Positions 34,084 through 42,869 of a stretch of 64,000 nucleotides of DNA are shown here, piece after piece (the first letter of the stretch is position 1; every line of letters starts with the position of its first letter). The position numbers were made by a program, and so were the translations under genes. The notes beneath the pieces are model-generated. The model worked only from the letters and a program-made list of their open reading frames with translations. It searched no databases and was not told where the DNA came from. This DNA is from Rhodopseudomonas palustris (GTDB taxonomy: Bacteria > Pseudomonadota > Alphaproteobacteria > Rhizobiales > Xanthobacteraceae), in the NCBI RefSeq assembly GCF_034479375.1, contig NZ_CP140155.1, positions 3,882,501 to 3,946,500 of the forward strand, in the 5' to 3' direction.

Positions 34084-35334
34084 TCAATCGTCCACGAGGA
34101 CGAACTGCAGCAGCAGCGTCCGCTGCAGCATCGAGAAATTGTCGTCCGACACCATCGTCAGCACGGTGTCGCCGGCGGCGTCGAGATGGACGTCGATGCC
34201 CTCCATGTTGTCGATCTCGTGGCCGAGATCGGCGTTGAACAGCACCGGGCCGTCGACGATCGCGCCCGGCGTCAGCGCCGACAGCTCGATTCTCCGAATC
34301 CGGATGTGCCCGCCCTGAATCCAGGAGAATTTGCGCTCGAGGATCAGCAATTGGCCGGACGGCAGCAGCGCCGCGTCGCTGACGTCGAAATCATCGCTGC
34401 GGCGGACCGCGAATTGTCCCGGCGCCCTGCCCCCGATCAGGAAGCCGACGATGTTACGATCGGCATCGAGGCCGCGCTCGGAGATCGCGATCAGCGTGCC
34501 GGCGAGCGGCAGGCCCTTCGGCACCGCCACAAGCGACTCGATTCCCTTGTTGTTCGGCAGTTTGCGCAAGCCCGGCGGCACCGCGATCGGCTGGCCCAAA
34601 GCGCGGACGCCGTCGCGGCCGAAATCGAATTTCAGGATCTGATTGACGCGCTCGTAGCCGACAAAAGCGGTGCCGCCGTCGAAAGCGAGCGCTTCGCTGT
34701 CGTACCATTTGCGCTTCGTCAGCGGCTGGCCGTCGGACCCGAGCAGCGGCGCAGCCTCGACGTCGGCGACGCCGGTCATCTCCGCACCGTTGTACGCGAT
34801 GCGCCCCGTGAACCAGAGGCCGCGATCGCTGATCGCCACGAAGCGCTCGCCCTTCGGATCCAGCCGCAGCGCCGACAGGCCGCCGAAACCGCGAAACGGC
34901 GAGGTCAGCATCAGTCCGCTGCGAAACTGCAGCGCGCCGAACCGTCGATGGGCGCGGTCGCGCAGGTCGAACGAATCGATCGGCCGCGCCCGCACCGCGA
35001 TGCGTTCGGGGGCGGGGATGGAAAAGGCATCGAGCTCGGCCTTGGTCGACTGCGCCAAAGCGGGATGCGCGGAGAAGACCTGCACAGACGCCAAACCGCC
35101 GAGTGCGAGACTGCCTGCGATAAAGCTGCGGCGCGTCGTCTCCCCTCCCCCTTGCGGGGAGGGAGCCTGCCCCGGACTTGATCCGGGGTCGGGGGTAGGG
35201 GCCGACAAGGATAGCGTCTCGCTTGGGGCACCCCCCACCCCGACCCTCCCCCGCAAGGGGGGAGGGAGCGCGCGATCCCCAGGGGGAGCGCCGTGCTCCA
35301 CCAACTCGGCAGATGGAGCGTTCAGCCGTGTCAT
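34084..35334 (-). CDS. Esterase-like activity of phytase family protein, Tat-exported
   Basis: A 416-aa protein. After an unusual first 64 residues comes a twin-arginine signal (TTRRSFIAGSLALGGLASV), then a beta-propeller of the phytase-like esterase family (GFGGLSALRLDPKGERFVAISDRGLWF, DSEALAFDG, GIESLVAVPKG, DNMEGIDVHLD). The mature part is most likely periplasmic and binds metal or phosphate ligands as in related proteins; the substrate is not known. The first 64 residues are encoded by a family F palindromic repeat at 35140-35269 and have no match to a signal peptide; no Met or Val start with an SD lies between the repeat and the RR motif. The ATG at 35334, 17 bp after the cobT stop, is therefore taken, with low certainty (a GTG at 35337 is equally near). 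Confidence 0.78.
   Translation of the reverse strand: MTRLNAPSAELVEHGAPPGDRALPPPLRGRVGVGGAPSETLSLSAPTPDPGSSPGQAPSPQGGGETTRRSFIAGSLALGGLASVQVFSAHPALAQSTKAELDAFSIPAPERIAVRARPIDSFDLRDRAHRRFGALQFRSGLMLTSPFRGFGGLSALRLDPKGERFVAISDRGLWFTGRIAYNGAEMTGVADVEAAPLLGSDGQPLTKRKWYDSEALAFDGGTAFVGYERVNQILKFDFGRDGVRALGQPIAVPPGLRKLPNNKGIESLVAVPKGLPLAGTLIAISERGLDADRNIVGFLIGGRAPGQFAVRRSDDFDVSDAALLPSGQLLILERKFSWIQGGHIRIRRIELSALTPGAIVDGPVLFNADLGHEIDNMEGIDVHLDAAGDTVLTMVSDDNFSMLQRTLLLQFVLVDD
35140..35269. repeat. Palindromic repeat, family F (copy 1), inside coding sequence
   Basis: About 130 bp with CTCCCCTCCCCCTTGCGGGG at one end and CCCTCCCCCGCAAGGGGG at the other, and inner arms CCCCGGACTTGATCCGGGG and GGTCGGGGGTAGGGG/CCCCACCCCGACC. 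It lies in phase inside the 5' part of the esterase-like gene. A shorter relative is at 38271-38370. Confidence 0.85.
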
Positions 35335-35350
35335 CACGCTTCGCGCGCGG

Positions 35351-37246
35351 TCACGAATGCAGCCGGCGACGGCGTCCCGGTGCGGGCGCGTCCGCGGTTT
35401 CGCTGAACAGTTCGGCGAGCTTCTCGGTGATCGCGCCGCCGAGCTCTTCGGCGTCGACGATCGTCACCGCGCGGCGATAATAGCGCGTCACGTCGTGGCC
35501 GATGCCGATCGCGATCAGTTCGACCGGGGAGCGGGTCTCGATTTCCTCGATGATGTGGCGCAGATGCCGTTCCAGATAGTTGCCGGGATTGACCGACAGC
35601 GTGGAGTCGTCGACCGGCGCGCCGTCCGAAATCATCATCAGGATCTTGCGCTGTTCGGAGCGGCCGAGCAGCCGCTTGTGCGCCCAGTCCAGCGCCTCGC
35701 CATCGATGTTCTCCTTCAGCAGCCCCTCGCGCATCATCAGCCCGAGATTCTTGCGGGCCCGACGCCACGGCGCGTCGGCGGATTTGTAGATGATGTGGCG
35801 CAGATCGTTGAGCCGGCCCGGCGACGCCGGCTTGCCGGCGGCGAGCCACGCCTCGCGCGACTGCCCGCCCTTCCAGGCCCGCGTGGTGAAGCCGAGAATC
35901 TCGACCTTGACGCCGCAGCGCTCCAGCGTGCGCGCCAGAATATCCGCGCAGGTCGCCGCCACGGTGATCGGGCGGCCGCGCATCGAGCCGGAATTGTCGA
36001 GCAGCAGCGTCACCACGGTGTCGCGGAACGTGGCTTCCTTCTCGCTCATGAACGACAAGGGATGGAACGGGTCGGTAACCACGCGCGACAGCCGGGCCGG
36101 ATCGAGGATGCCTTCCTCGAGGTCGAAATCCCAGGCGCGGTTCTGCTGCGCCATCAGGCGGCGCTGCAGCCGGTTGGCGAGCCGCGCGACGATGCCCTGC
36201 AGATGCGCCAGCTGCTTGTCGAGATAGCTGCGCAGCCGCTCCAGCTCGTCGTGGTCGCAAAGGTCCTCGGCGGCGACGACCTCGTCGAATTTCGGCGCGA
36301 AGGCGTGATATTCCGGCCCGCGCGGCTCGTTGGCGCCGCGATTGTTCGGCCGTGTCGCCTCGCCCGGCGTGTCGTCCTCGCCGGTTTCGGAATCGTCGAA
36401 CGCATCGGAGGCCGAGGCCTGCGCGCTTTCCATCGCGCTGTCGCTGACGTCGTCGCTGGTGGCCTCCGCCTGATCGGCGCTCATCTCCTGGGCGGCTTCG
36501 CTCTCCGGCGTGCCCTCGGCGCCGGACTGATCGTTCTCGCCTTCCTGCTTGTCGTCCTGGTTCTCTTCCTCGTCCGAATCGGCATCGCGATCGTCGCCGA
36601 GTTCGAGCGCGTCGAGCAGATCGTGGATGGCGTCGCCGAACTTCGCCTGATTCTCGGCGAAGCGCTCGAGCTCGTCGAGCCGCGGCCCGATCTTGTCTTC
36701 CAGCACCGGGCGCCACAGATCGACCAGCTTCTTCGCCGCCGCCGGCGGCGCCAGCCCGGTCAGCCGCTCGCGCACCAGCATCGCCAGCGCGTCCGACAGC
36801 GGCGCGTCGGCGCGGTCGGTGATCTCGTCGAACTTGCCGCGATGGAAATGATCGTCGAGCATCGCGGTGAGGTTCTTGGCGACCCCCGCCATCCGCCGCG
36901 CGCCGAGCGCCTCGACGCGCGCCTGCTCAACGGCCTCGAACACGCCGCGCGCTTGCGGATTGCCGGGCATCAGCTTGCGATGCACTTTCGGATCGTGGCA
37001 GGCGAGCTTGAGCGCAATCGAATCCGCATGGCCGCGCACGATCGCGGCGTCGCGCTTGCTCATCTTGCGCGCCGGCTCCGGCAGCCGCGCCTTGCCGGGC
37101 GACAGCCCGGGGCGCTCGGCGGCGAAGCTGACCTCCAGCTCCGGCGCCTTGGCGATCGCCCGCAGACACGACGTCACCGCCCGCTTGAACGGCTCGGTCG
37201 GCGCTTCCTTGGATCCGGTGCGGAATTTGGTGTTGGATGTGGTCAT
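35351..37246 (-). CDS. cobT: Cobaltochelatase subunit CobT
   Basis: A 631-aa subunit of the aerobic, ATP-dependent cobalt chelatase (CobN-CobS-CobT) that inserts Co2+ into hydrogenobyrinic acid a,c-diamide in cobalamin synthesis. Three parts are visible: an N-terminal helical region to about 210, a long acidic linker (about 215-315, many Asp/Glu/Ser), and a C-terminal von Willebrand A domain with the MIDAS motif [11 protein letters not shown] (about 415-425) and the later DGAPVDDST segment. The Met at 37246 overlaps the stop of the upstream DUF29 gene in an ATGA, so translation is coupled. CobS is encoded 1.1 kb upstream on the same strand; cobN is not in the window. Confidence 0.95.
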   Translation of the reverse strand: MTTSNTKFRTGSKEAPTEPFKRAVTSCLRAIAKAPELEVSFAAERPGLSPGKARLPEPARKMSKRDAAIVRGHADSIALKLACHDPKVHRKLMPGNPQARGVFEAVEQARVEALGARRMAGVAKNLTAMLDDHFHRGKFDEITDRADAPLSDALAMLVRERLTGLAPPAAAKKLVDLWRPVLEDKIGPRLDELERFAENQAKFGDAIHDLLDALELGDDRDADSDEEENQDDKQEGENDQSGAEGTPESEAAQEMSADQAEATSDDVSDSAMESAQASASDAFDDSETGEDDTPGEATRPNNRGANEPRGPEYHAFAPKFDEVVAAEDLCDHDELERLRSYLDKQLAHLQGIVARLANRLQRRLMAQQNRAWDFDLEEGILDPARLSRVVTDPFHPLSFMSEKEATFRDTVVTLLLDNSGSMRGRPITVAATCADILARTLERCGVKVEILGFTTRAWKGGQSREAWLAAGKPASPGRLNDLRHIIYKSADAPWRRARKNLGLMMREGLLKENIDGEALDWAHKRLLGRSEQRKILMMISDGAPVDDSTLSVNPGNYLERHLRHIIEEIETRSPVELIAIGIGHDVTRYYRRAVTIVDAEELGGAITEKLAELFSETADAPAPGRRRRLHS

Positions 37247-37746
37247 GGGCGTTCGCTGGAGGACGGTGAATTGACGGCATCGAACTCGACCGGCCGGTTT
37301 CTGATCAGATACCAGTCGTAAGGACATTCAGGCGCGAACGTCGATTCGGGAAGATCAGTGTCGCGCATCACGTCGTAGGTCGCATATAGATAAGCATCGA
37401 CGAGCGCTTCGGGAACGTTGTTCGCAAGACTTGGATTGCGGTCGAGAATCGCCGTGACCTGATCGCGATGCGCATCGATCGACAACACCATGCTGGGGGA
37501 TCGTCGGTCCGGCTGAAGATCCCATTTCAGCAGATTGTAGATCAGTGCGCGCATCGCATTTTCCAGCTTGTCGTATTGCCGCCGGGCGACGCTGCGGATC
37601 TCTTCGGCGATGTTCTCGGCGTCGATCTCCGACAGCCGTCCGGCTTTCAAAAGCGCAACTTGATCCTCGATCCAGCCGTAATAGTCCGCCTCGTAGGAAC
37701 GGGACGCTGCCGCAAGATCGGATTCTGCTTTCTCGCTTGTCTTCAT
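37243..37746 (-). CDS. DUF29 family protein (second of a tandem pair)
   Basis: A 167-aa DUF29 protein. Recognisable pattern: [62 protein letters not shown], then a helical region and a C-terminal [11 protein letters not shown]29 is widespread in cyanobacteria and alphaproteobacteria and has no assigned function; the helical fold is not membrane-bound. It is about as similar to the neighbouring DUF29 gene as members from different species are, so the duplication is not fresh. The stop overlaps the start of cobT by ATGA and its own ATG overlaps the stop of the other DUF29 gene. Confidence 0.85.
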   Translation of the reverse strand: MKTSEKAESDLAAASRSYEADYYGWIEDQVALLKAGRLSEIDAENIAEEIRSVARRQYDKLENAMRALIYNLLKWDLQPDRRSPSMVLSIDAHRDQVTAILDRNPSLANNVPEALVDAYLYATYDVMRDTDLPESTFAPECPYDWYLIRNRPVEFDAVNSPSSSERP

Positions 37747-38264
37747 TCGCCGCGTTCGCGCTCTCGACGAGAGGCCTCGTCGTCCCACAACACAGGCCGC
37801 ATCGTGATGTCCTCCCAGCTGTAGGGACACGCGGCCGCAAAGGCCTCTTCGTCCATCAACGTCTCGCGCGCTGCTCCGCGCCTTGCGAAGCGGTAGGCAT
37901 CCTTTGTCGCCTGCGGAATACGAGGCTTCAGGCTAGGGTTGTCACGTAGCACGTAGTCGATCCGATCGCGGTGCTCCCGGATCGTCGTCGCCCAGCTTCG
38001 CGAGCGGCGTTGGGGCTGATGATCCCATTTCAAGAGGTGAACGAGAACGATTCGAATGGCGCTGACCAGCTTCTCGAATTCGCTGCGTCCCAACTCGGCC
38101 AACTCCCGCGTGATATGCGAGGCATCGATCGAGCCGACCTCGTTCGCCCTCAACAGCACGACTTGATCCTCGACCCAGCCGTAGAGATCCTTTTCATAGC
38201 GTGCAGGCTCGGACGCAGTCGTGGTCGCGTCGCCTTCGGAACGGGATTTCGGGTTGGCCTTCAT
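37743..38264 (-). CDS. DUF29 family protein (first of a tandem pair)
   Basis: A 173-aa DUF29 protein, related to the gene that follows it. It shows YEKDLYGWVEDQVVLLRANEVGSIDASHITRELAELGRSEFEKLVSAIRIVLVHLLKWDHQP, HRDRIDYVLRDNPSLKPRIP and CPYSWEDI. Its ATG at 38264 is about 110 bp after the cobS stop and a family F palindrome lies in that gap. The stop codon overlaps the next ATG (ATGA). Function unknown; placement inside the cob operon suggests co-expression with the chelatase. Confidence 0.85.
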   Translation of the reverse strand: MKANPKSRSEGDATTTASEPARYEKDLYGWVEDQVVLLRANEVGSIDASHITRELAELGRSEFEKLVSAIRIVLVHLLKWDHQPQRRSRSWATTIREHRDRIDYVLRDNPSLKPRIPQATKDAYRFARRGAARETLMDEEAFAAACPYSWEDITMRPVLWDDEASRRERERGE

Positions 38265-38270
38265 CGCTAC

Positions 38271-38370
38271 CTTCTCTTCCCCGCCGCTGGCGGGGGAGTG
38301 GGTGAAGAAGACGCCTCACCCGGCCCGCTCCGCTCGCTGACCTCTCCCCGCCGGGCGGGGAGAGAAGAAG
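38271..38370. repeat. Palindromic repeat, family F-like (copy 2)
   Basis: About 100 bp with ends CTTCTCTTCCCCGCC and GGCGGGGAGAGAAG and inner arms rich in GCCCG/CGGGC. It lies in the co-directional gap between cobS and the first DUF29 gene. Confidence 0.8.
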
Positions 38371-38373
38371 TCA

Positions 38374-39369
38374 TCAGCTCATCGCCACATTCACCGAGCT
38401 TTCCGGCAGCTCGGCGTTGAAGCAACGCTGGTAGAACTCCGCCACCAGCGGGCGCTCCAGCTCGTCGCATTTGTTGAGGAAGGTGACGCGGAACGCGAAG
38501 CCGATGTCGCCGAAGATCTCGGCGTTCTCCGACCAGGTGATCACCGTGCGCGGGCTCATCACGGTCGACAGATCGCCATTGGCGAAGGCGTTGCGGGTGA
38601 GGTCGGCGAGCCGGACCATCTTGTTGACGATGTCGCGCCCCTCGGGGTTGCGATAGTGCTTGGCCTTGGCGAGCACGATCTCGACTTCCTCGTCGTGCGG
38701 CAGGTAGTTCAGCGTGGTGACGATCGACCAGCGGTCCATCTGGCCCTGATTGATCTGCTGCGTGCCGTGATACAGGCCCGAAGTGTCGCCGAGCCCGATG
38801 GTGTTGGCGGTCGCGAACAGCCGGAACGCCGGATGCGGCTTGATCACCTTGTTCTGGTCGAGCAGCGTCAGCCGGCCGGAGACTTCCAGCACGCGCTGGA
38901 TGACGAACATCACGTCGGGGCGGCCGGCGTCGTATTCGTCGAACACCAATGCCACGTTGTGCTGCAACGCCCAGGGCAGGATGCCGTCGCGGAATTCGGT
39001 GACCTGCTTGCCGTCGCGGACCACGATCGAGTCCTTGCCGACCAGATCGATCCGGCTGATGTGGCTGTCGAGATTGACGCGGACGCAGGGCCAGTTCAGC
39101 CGGGCCGCGACCTGCTCGATATGGGTCGATTTGCCGGTGCCGTGGAAGCCCGTCACCATCACGCGGCGGTTCCGGGCGAAGCCGGCCAGAATTGCGAGTG
39201 TGGTGGCGCGGTCGAAGCGGTAGTCGCTGTCGACGTCGGGCACATGCGGATCGGCCTCGGAAAATGCGGGCACTTCGAGGTCGCTGTCGATGCCGAAGAC
39301 CTGGCGGACCGACACCTTCATGTCGGGCAGGCCGGTGATCTCCTGGGCTTTGGTCGTGGCGGCGGTCAT
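38374..39369 (-). CDS. cobS: Cobaltochelatase subunit CobS
   Basis: A 331-aa AAA+ ATPase that forms a ring with CobT and powers cobalt insertion by CobN. The Walker [10 protein letters not shown] (about 74-82), Walker B ALVFDEYD (about 141-148), an [10 protein letters not shown] sensor segment (about 192-201) and the C-terminal [40 protein letters not shown] are all as expected. GGAGG lies 6 nt before the ATG at 39369, which decides against the TTG three nt upstream. It is the first gene of the cobS-DUF29-DUF29-cobT set. Confidence 0.95.
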   Translation of the reverse strand: MTAATTKAQEITGLPDMKVSVRQVFGIDSDLEVPAFSEADPHVPDVDSDYRFDRATTLAILAGFARNRRVMVTGFHGTGKSTHIEQVAARLNWPCVRVNLDSHISRIDLVGKDSIVVRDGKQVTEFRDGILPWALQHNVALVFDEYDAGRPDVMFVIQRVLEVSGRLTLLDQNKVIKPHPAFRLFATANTIGLGDTSGLYHGTQQINQGQMDRWSIVTTLNYLPHDEEVEIVLAKAKHYRNPEGRDIVNKMVRLADLTRNAFANGDLSTVMSPRTVITWSENAEIFGDIGFAFRVTFLNKCDELERPLVAEFYQRCFNAELPESSVNVAMS

Positions 39370-39657
39370 CAATCCTCCGTGGTCCCGGACGCGCCCGAAA
39401 CCCGATCTATGTGGTGGATGCGGTTGAGTGCGGATTTAAACCTAGCAGACCGCCGCGATCGGCAGAAGCCCGCCGTATGATCAAAGTTCCGTCGATGTTT
39501 CATTGAGATAGGCACCGAACCCGGTTTTTGGAAGGCTGCCTTGCGAAACCGCAGGCCGTTCGGGTCGGCTTCGCCGGCGCGCGCCGCGCAACTCTTCCTG
39601 AGCCGCATTGGCGTAGACTGCCGCCACCGACACCCTCCCGCGCCTGCGAGGCCCTGC

Positions 39658-40284
39658 GTGAACGCCTTTCTCGATACCCTGATCGCCTTCGCCTCCGCCC
39701 ATCGCGAACTGGCCTATCTGACGCTGTTCACGGCCGCGCTGCTCGAAGCGGTGCCGGTGCTGGGAACCGTAGTGCCGGGCTCGACCATCATCCTGGCGCT
39801 GAGCGCGCTGATTCCCGGCGGGCAACTCGATCTGATCGGCGTGCTCGCGGCGGCGGCGGCCGGGGCCGCGCTGGGCGACGGCGCCGCCTACTGGATCGGG
39901 CACCGCCAGCAACGGCGGATCCTGTCGGCGTGGCCGATGGCGCGCTATCCCGAACTGGTGGCGCGGGCCGAGGCGTTCTTCGTCGGATACGGCGGCTGGG
40001 CGGTGCTGTTCGCCCGGTTCGTGCCGCCGATCCGCGCCTTCGTCCCGATCACGGCCGGCGCGCTGCAGATGCAGCCGGCGCGGTTCTTCGCGATCAACAT
40101 CCCGGCGATCCTGCTGTGGGCCCCGGCGCATGTGCTGCCCGGCGTGATCGCCGCGACCGCGCTGGAACAGGCGCACGGCCGATGGCACCACTGGCTGCCG
40201 GTGGTCGCGGGCGTGGCCGGCGTGGTCATTTTCGCAGGCTGGCTGCTGTGGCGGCGACGGCGGAGCGGCGTGAACCCGACGTAA
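39658..40284 (+). CDS. DedA family membrane protein
   Basis: A 208-aa polytopic membrane protein of the DedA/VTT family, which includes lipid scramblases and flippases for undecaprenyl phosphate and phosphatidylethanolamine. It has the conserved block PGSTIILALSALIPGGQLDL, the re-entrant GDGAAYWIGH and the ARFVPPIRAFVPITAGALQM motif with its Arg residues, followed by two C-terminal helices. The GTG at 39658 has a GAGG about 6 nt before it and places the first helix correctly; an upstream ATG at 39541 would add a basic, unlike stretch. Which lipid it handles is unknown. Confidence 0.83.
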   Translation: MNAFLDTLIAFASAHRELAYLTLFTAALLEAVPVLGTVVPGSTIILALSALIPGGQLDLIGVLAAAAAGAALGDGAAYWIGHRQQRRILSAWPMARYPELVARAEAFFVGYGGWAVLFARFVPPIRAFVPITAGALQMQPARFFAINIPAILLWAPAHVLPGVIAATALEQAHGRWHHWLPVVAGVAGVVIFAGWLLWRRRRSGVNPT

Positions 40285-40324
40285 GGCGCGCGGCATAGCC
40301 TCTCGAGGCCAGCGCCAGGCACAA

Positions 40325-40437
40325 CCTCATGGTGAGGAGCGCCGCGCAGCGGCGCGTCTCGAACCATGTGCCACGCATCTCATCCTTCGAGACGCCCGGC
40401 TCCGCTCTGCGGGCAAGCATGGCTTCTCAGGATGAGG
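40325..40437. repeat. Palindromic intergenic repeat, family B (copy 5)
   Basis: About 113 bp with CCTCATGGTGAGGAGCGCC and CGTCTCGAACCATG, then a more degenerate second arm (ATCCTTCGAGACGCCCGGC, TTCTCAGGATGAGG). Lies between the convergent DedA and J-domain genes. Confidence 0.88.
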
Positions 40438-40483
40438 GTCGGGGAATGTTGTTGCGGGCGTTATAGGGCGGCAGAGTCGGTGC

Positions 40484-41131
40484 TCAGGTCCGCACCACCG
40501 TCTTCAAGTAATTATACGCCTTGATGATCTCGATCAGGCGATCCTCGGTCGAGCGGTCGCCGCCATTGGCGTCGGGATGATGCTGCTTGACCAGCGCCTT
40601 GTACTTCGCCTTGACGACCTCGAGCGTCGCGTCGCTGTCGAGCCCCATCACCTGCAGCGCCTTGCGCTCGGCGTTGAACACCTTGCGCGGTTCCGACTTG
40701 GTCTGCTCGGCGGACGGATCGGGCCCGCGCCGCCAGCGGCTGCGGCCGTTGAACTCGTTGATCACATTGAAGGGATCGGCGGCGCCCTCGAGATCCTCGG
40801 GGTTCCTGGTGCGGCTCTTGGCGCCGTTCTGGCCCATCTTCCAGGTCGGGCGATGCCCGGTCAGCGCGTCCTTCTGATAGCGCGCCACCGCGTCGGCATT
40901 CATGCCCTCGAAGAAATTGTAGCCCTGATTGTATTCGCGGACGTGATTGAGGCAGAAGTGCCAGTAATCCTTCTCCAGCCCGCGGCCCTTCGGGGCCCGA
41001 TGCGCGCCGCGATTGGCGCAGCCCGGCGCGTCGCACATGATCACCTGTTCGCGCGCAGCCTCCTTCGCCGCCGCGGCCTTGGTCGGCTTGACGCGGATCT
41101 TGTCGAAGAATTTGGACGAGTCGATTGCCAT
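40484..41131 (-). CDS. J-domain-containing protein
   Basis: A 215-aa protein with a C-terminal J domain (about 150-215): ALQVMGLDSDATLEVVKAKYKALVKQHHPDANGG, with the HPD tripeptide that stimulates DnaK ATPase. The N-terminal 130 residues contain CDAPGCANRGAHRAPKGRG (Cys and His that could bind a metal) and CLNHVREYNQGYNFFEGM, a layout seen across alphaproteobacteria. No DnaJ Gly/Phe or zinc-finger domain follows, so it is a dedicated co-chaperone; the client is unknown. It is divergent from the bolA gene and starts 65 bp or more from it. Confidence 0.88.
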   Translation of the reverse strand: MAIDSSKFFDKIRVKPTKAAAAKEAAREQVIMCDAPGCANRGAHRAPKGRGLEKDYWHFCLNHVREYNQGYNFFEGMNADAVARYQKDALTGHRPTWKMGQNGAKSRTRNPEDLEGAADPFNVINEFNGRSRWRRGPDPSAEQTKSEPRKVFNAERKALQVMGLDSDATLEVVKAKYKALVKQHHPDANGGDRSTEDRLIEIIKAYNYLKTVVRT

Positions 41132-41235
41132 GGGTGACTTTGACTACGCCTCGGCCCGAGCTTCAAGTCTTGACATTATCAGCAAGCCCCAGGTTGATGG
41201 TGAGAGCGGACGAAGCACGAGTGATCGGTCGGGCC

Positions 41236-41505
41236 ATGGGCGTCAAGGACAGTCTCACACAGAAGTTGCGCGAAGCTTTCACCCCGGAAAGCCTCGAGGT
41301 GATCGACGAATCCAACCTTCATGAGGGGCACGCCGGCCATTCCGGCCGCAGCGAGTCGCATTTTCGGGTGAATATCGTGTCGGGCGCATTCGCCGGCAAG
41401 AGCCGGATCGACCGCCACCGCATGGTCAACGAGCTGCTGGCGGCGGAACTCGCTGGCGGCGTCCACGCGCTGGCGCTCAAGGCCAAGGCGCCGGGCGAAG
41501 CGTAA
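41236..41505 (+). CDS. BolA family protein
   Basis: An 89-aa BolA-fold protein: MGVKDSLTQKLREAF...VIDESNLHEGHAGHSG...ESHFRVNIVSGAFAGKSRIDRHRMVNELLAAEL. The conserved His and the loop with HAGH bind a shared 2Fe-2S cluster with monothiol glutaredoxins; the family works in iron-sulfur transfer and regulation. The ATG at 41236 gives the usual length; an in-frame ATG at 41197 has a somewhat better SD (CCAGG) and would add 13 residues, so the start is not fully settled. Confidence 0.88.
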   Translation: MGVKDSLTQKLREAFTPESLEVIDESNLHEGHAGHSGRSESHFRVNIVSGAFAGKSRIDRHRMVNELLAAELAGGVHALALKAKAPGEA

Positions 41506-41525
41506 GCGGCGCCACGCGCCGGGGC

Positions 41526-42869
41526 TCAAGCCGCGGGACCGCTGATGCGCGCGATCTTGCCCTTCTTCTTGTCGGCGAGTTCGGCTTCCGTCTCGCGCAG
41601 GACCGGGACGATGCGGAGCGCGGTGATGCGATTGCGCTCGCGGCGCAGCACGCGGAAGCGGAAGCCGTGGAAGGTGAAACTCTGGCCGCGCTCCGGGATC
41701 GAGCGCGCCTCGTGGATCACCAGGCCGGCGATCGTGGTGGCTTCCTCGTCCGGCAGATTCCAGTCCATCGCACGGTTGAGATCGCGGATCGGCACCGAGC
41801 CGTCGACCACCACAGAGCCGTCCGGCTGGGTGCGGACGCCGGCGACCACGACGTCGTGCTCGTCGGAGATGTCGCCGACGATCTCCTCGAGGATGTCCTC
41901 GAGCGTCACCATGCCTTCGACTTCGCCGTATTCGTCGACCACCAGCGCGAAGTGAGTCTTGCGCGAGCGGAACGCCTTGAGCTGTTCCGACACCAGCCGC
42001 ATCTCCGGCACGAACCACGGCGGCAGCGCGATCTTGTCGACCACGATCTTGCTGGCGTCGCCATCGGCGGCGCGCATCGCCCGCAGCAGATCCTTGGCGT
42101 GCAGCACGCCGATGATGTTCTCCGGCTTCTCGCGCCACAGCGGGATTCGCGTGTACTCGGTGGCCAGCACCTCGCGCACCAGTTCCTCCGGCGGCAGGTC
42201 GGCGTTCACCATCACCATCTCGGTGCGATGGACCATGACGTCGGAGACCTGCAGCTCGCTGAGATCGAGCAGGCCGCCGAACATGTCGCGATCGTGCTTG
42301 GCGACGCCGCCTTCGTGATGGATCAGTTCGACCGCGCCGCGCAGCCGCTCGGTCGCCGACAGCAGCGAAGGATGCGCGCCGGCCTTGATCCCGAGCAGCC
42401 GGATCAGCACGCGGACCAGCGCCTCGATCACCGTCAGCAGCGGGCCGAGCAACAGCACCATCAGCCGCATCGGCTTGGCGACCGACAGCGCGAAGCGGTC
42501 CGGCGCGTTGATGGCGACGGTTTTCGGCAGCACCTCGGCGAAGATCACCACCAGCGCCGTCATCACCGCGGTGGCGTAGAGCACGCCGAACTCGCCGAAC
42601 CACGCCGTGAACAGGCCGGTCGCCAGCGCCGAGGCGCCGATGTTGAAGATGTTGTTGCCGAGCAGCAGCGCGCCGATCATCCGCTCGCGCGTCGCCAGCA
42701 GCCGGCCGACGATGCCGGCGTTGCGATTGCCCTGCTTCGCCATCCGCATCATGTTGGCGCGGGAGGCCGCGGTCAGCGCGGTCTCGCTGGCGGAGAAGAA
42801 CGCCGAGCCGAACAGGCAGGCGATCACCACGCCGAACGCGAACCAGTCCATCATGTCGCGCTCGCTCAC
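41526..42869 (-). CDS. CorC/HlyC family transporter (CNNM-type, DUF21-CBS-CorC)
   Basis: A 447-aa membrane protein with a DUF21 domain (residues 1-190, about four helices, with FFSASETALTAASRANMMR early and VIFAEVLPKTVAINAPD near 110), two CBS domains (about 215-340, with VMVHRTEM and VVDEYGEVEGMVTLEDILEEIVGDI) and a C-terminal CorC domain ending ALRIVPV. These proteins relate to Mg2+ and Co2+ efflux or sensing. The GTG at 42869 overlaps the aroB stop (GTGA), so it is coupled to aroB; an in-frame ATG at 42854 is the alternative. Confidence 0.88.
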   Translation of the reverse strand: MSERDMMDWFAFGVVIACLFGSAFFSASETALTAASRANMMRMAKQGNRNAGIVGRLLATRERMIGALLLGNNIFNIGASALATGLFTAWFGEFGVLYATAVMTALVVIFAEVLPKTVAINAPDRFALSVAKPMRLMVLLLGPLLTVIEALVRVLIRLLGIKAGAHPSLLSATERLRGAVELIHHEGGVAKHDRDMFGGLLDLSELQVSDVMVHRTEMVMVNADLPPEELVREVLATEYTRIPLWREKPENIIGVLHAKDLLRAMRAADGDASKIVVDKIALPPWFVPEMRLVSEQLKAFRSRKTHFALVVDEYGEVEGMVTLEDILEEIVGDISDEHDVVVAGVRTQPDGSVVVDGSVPIRDLNRAMDWNLPDEEATTIAGLVIHEARSIPERGQSFTFHGFRFRVLRRERNRITALRIVPVLRETEAELADKKKGKIARISGPAA

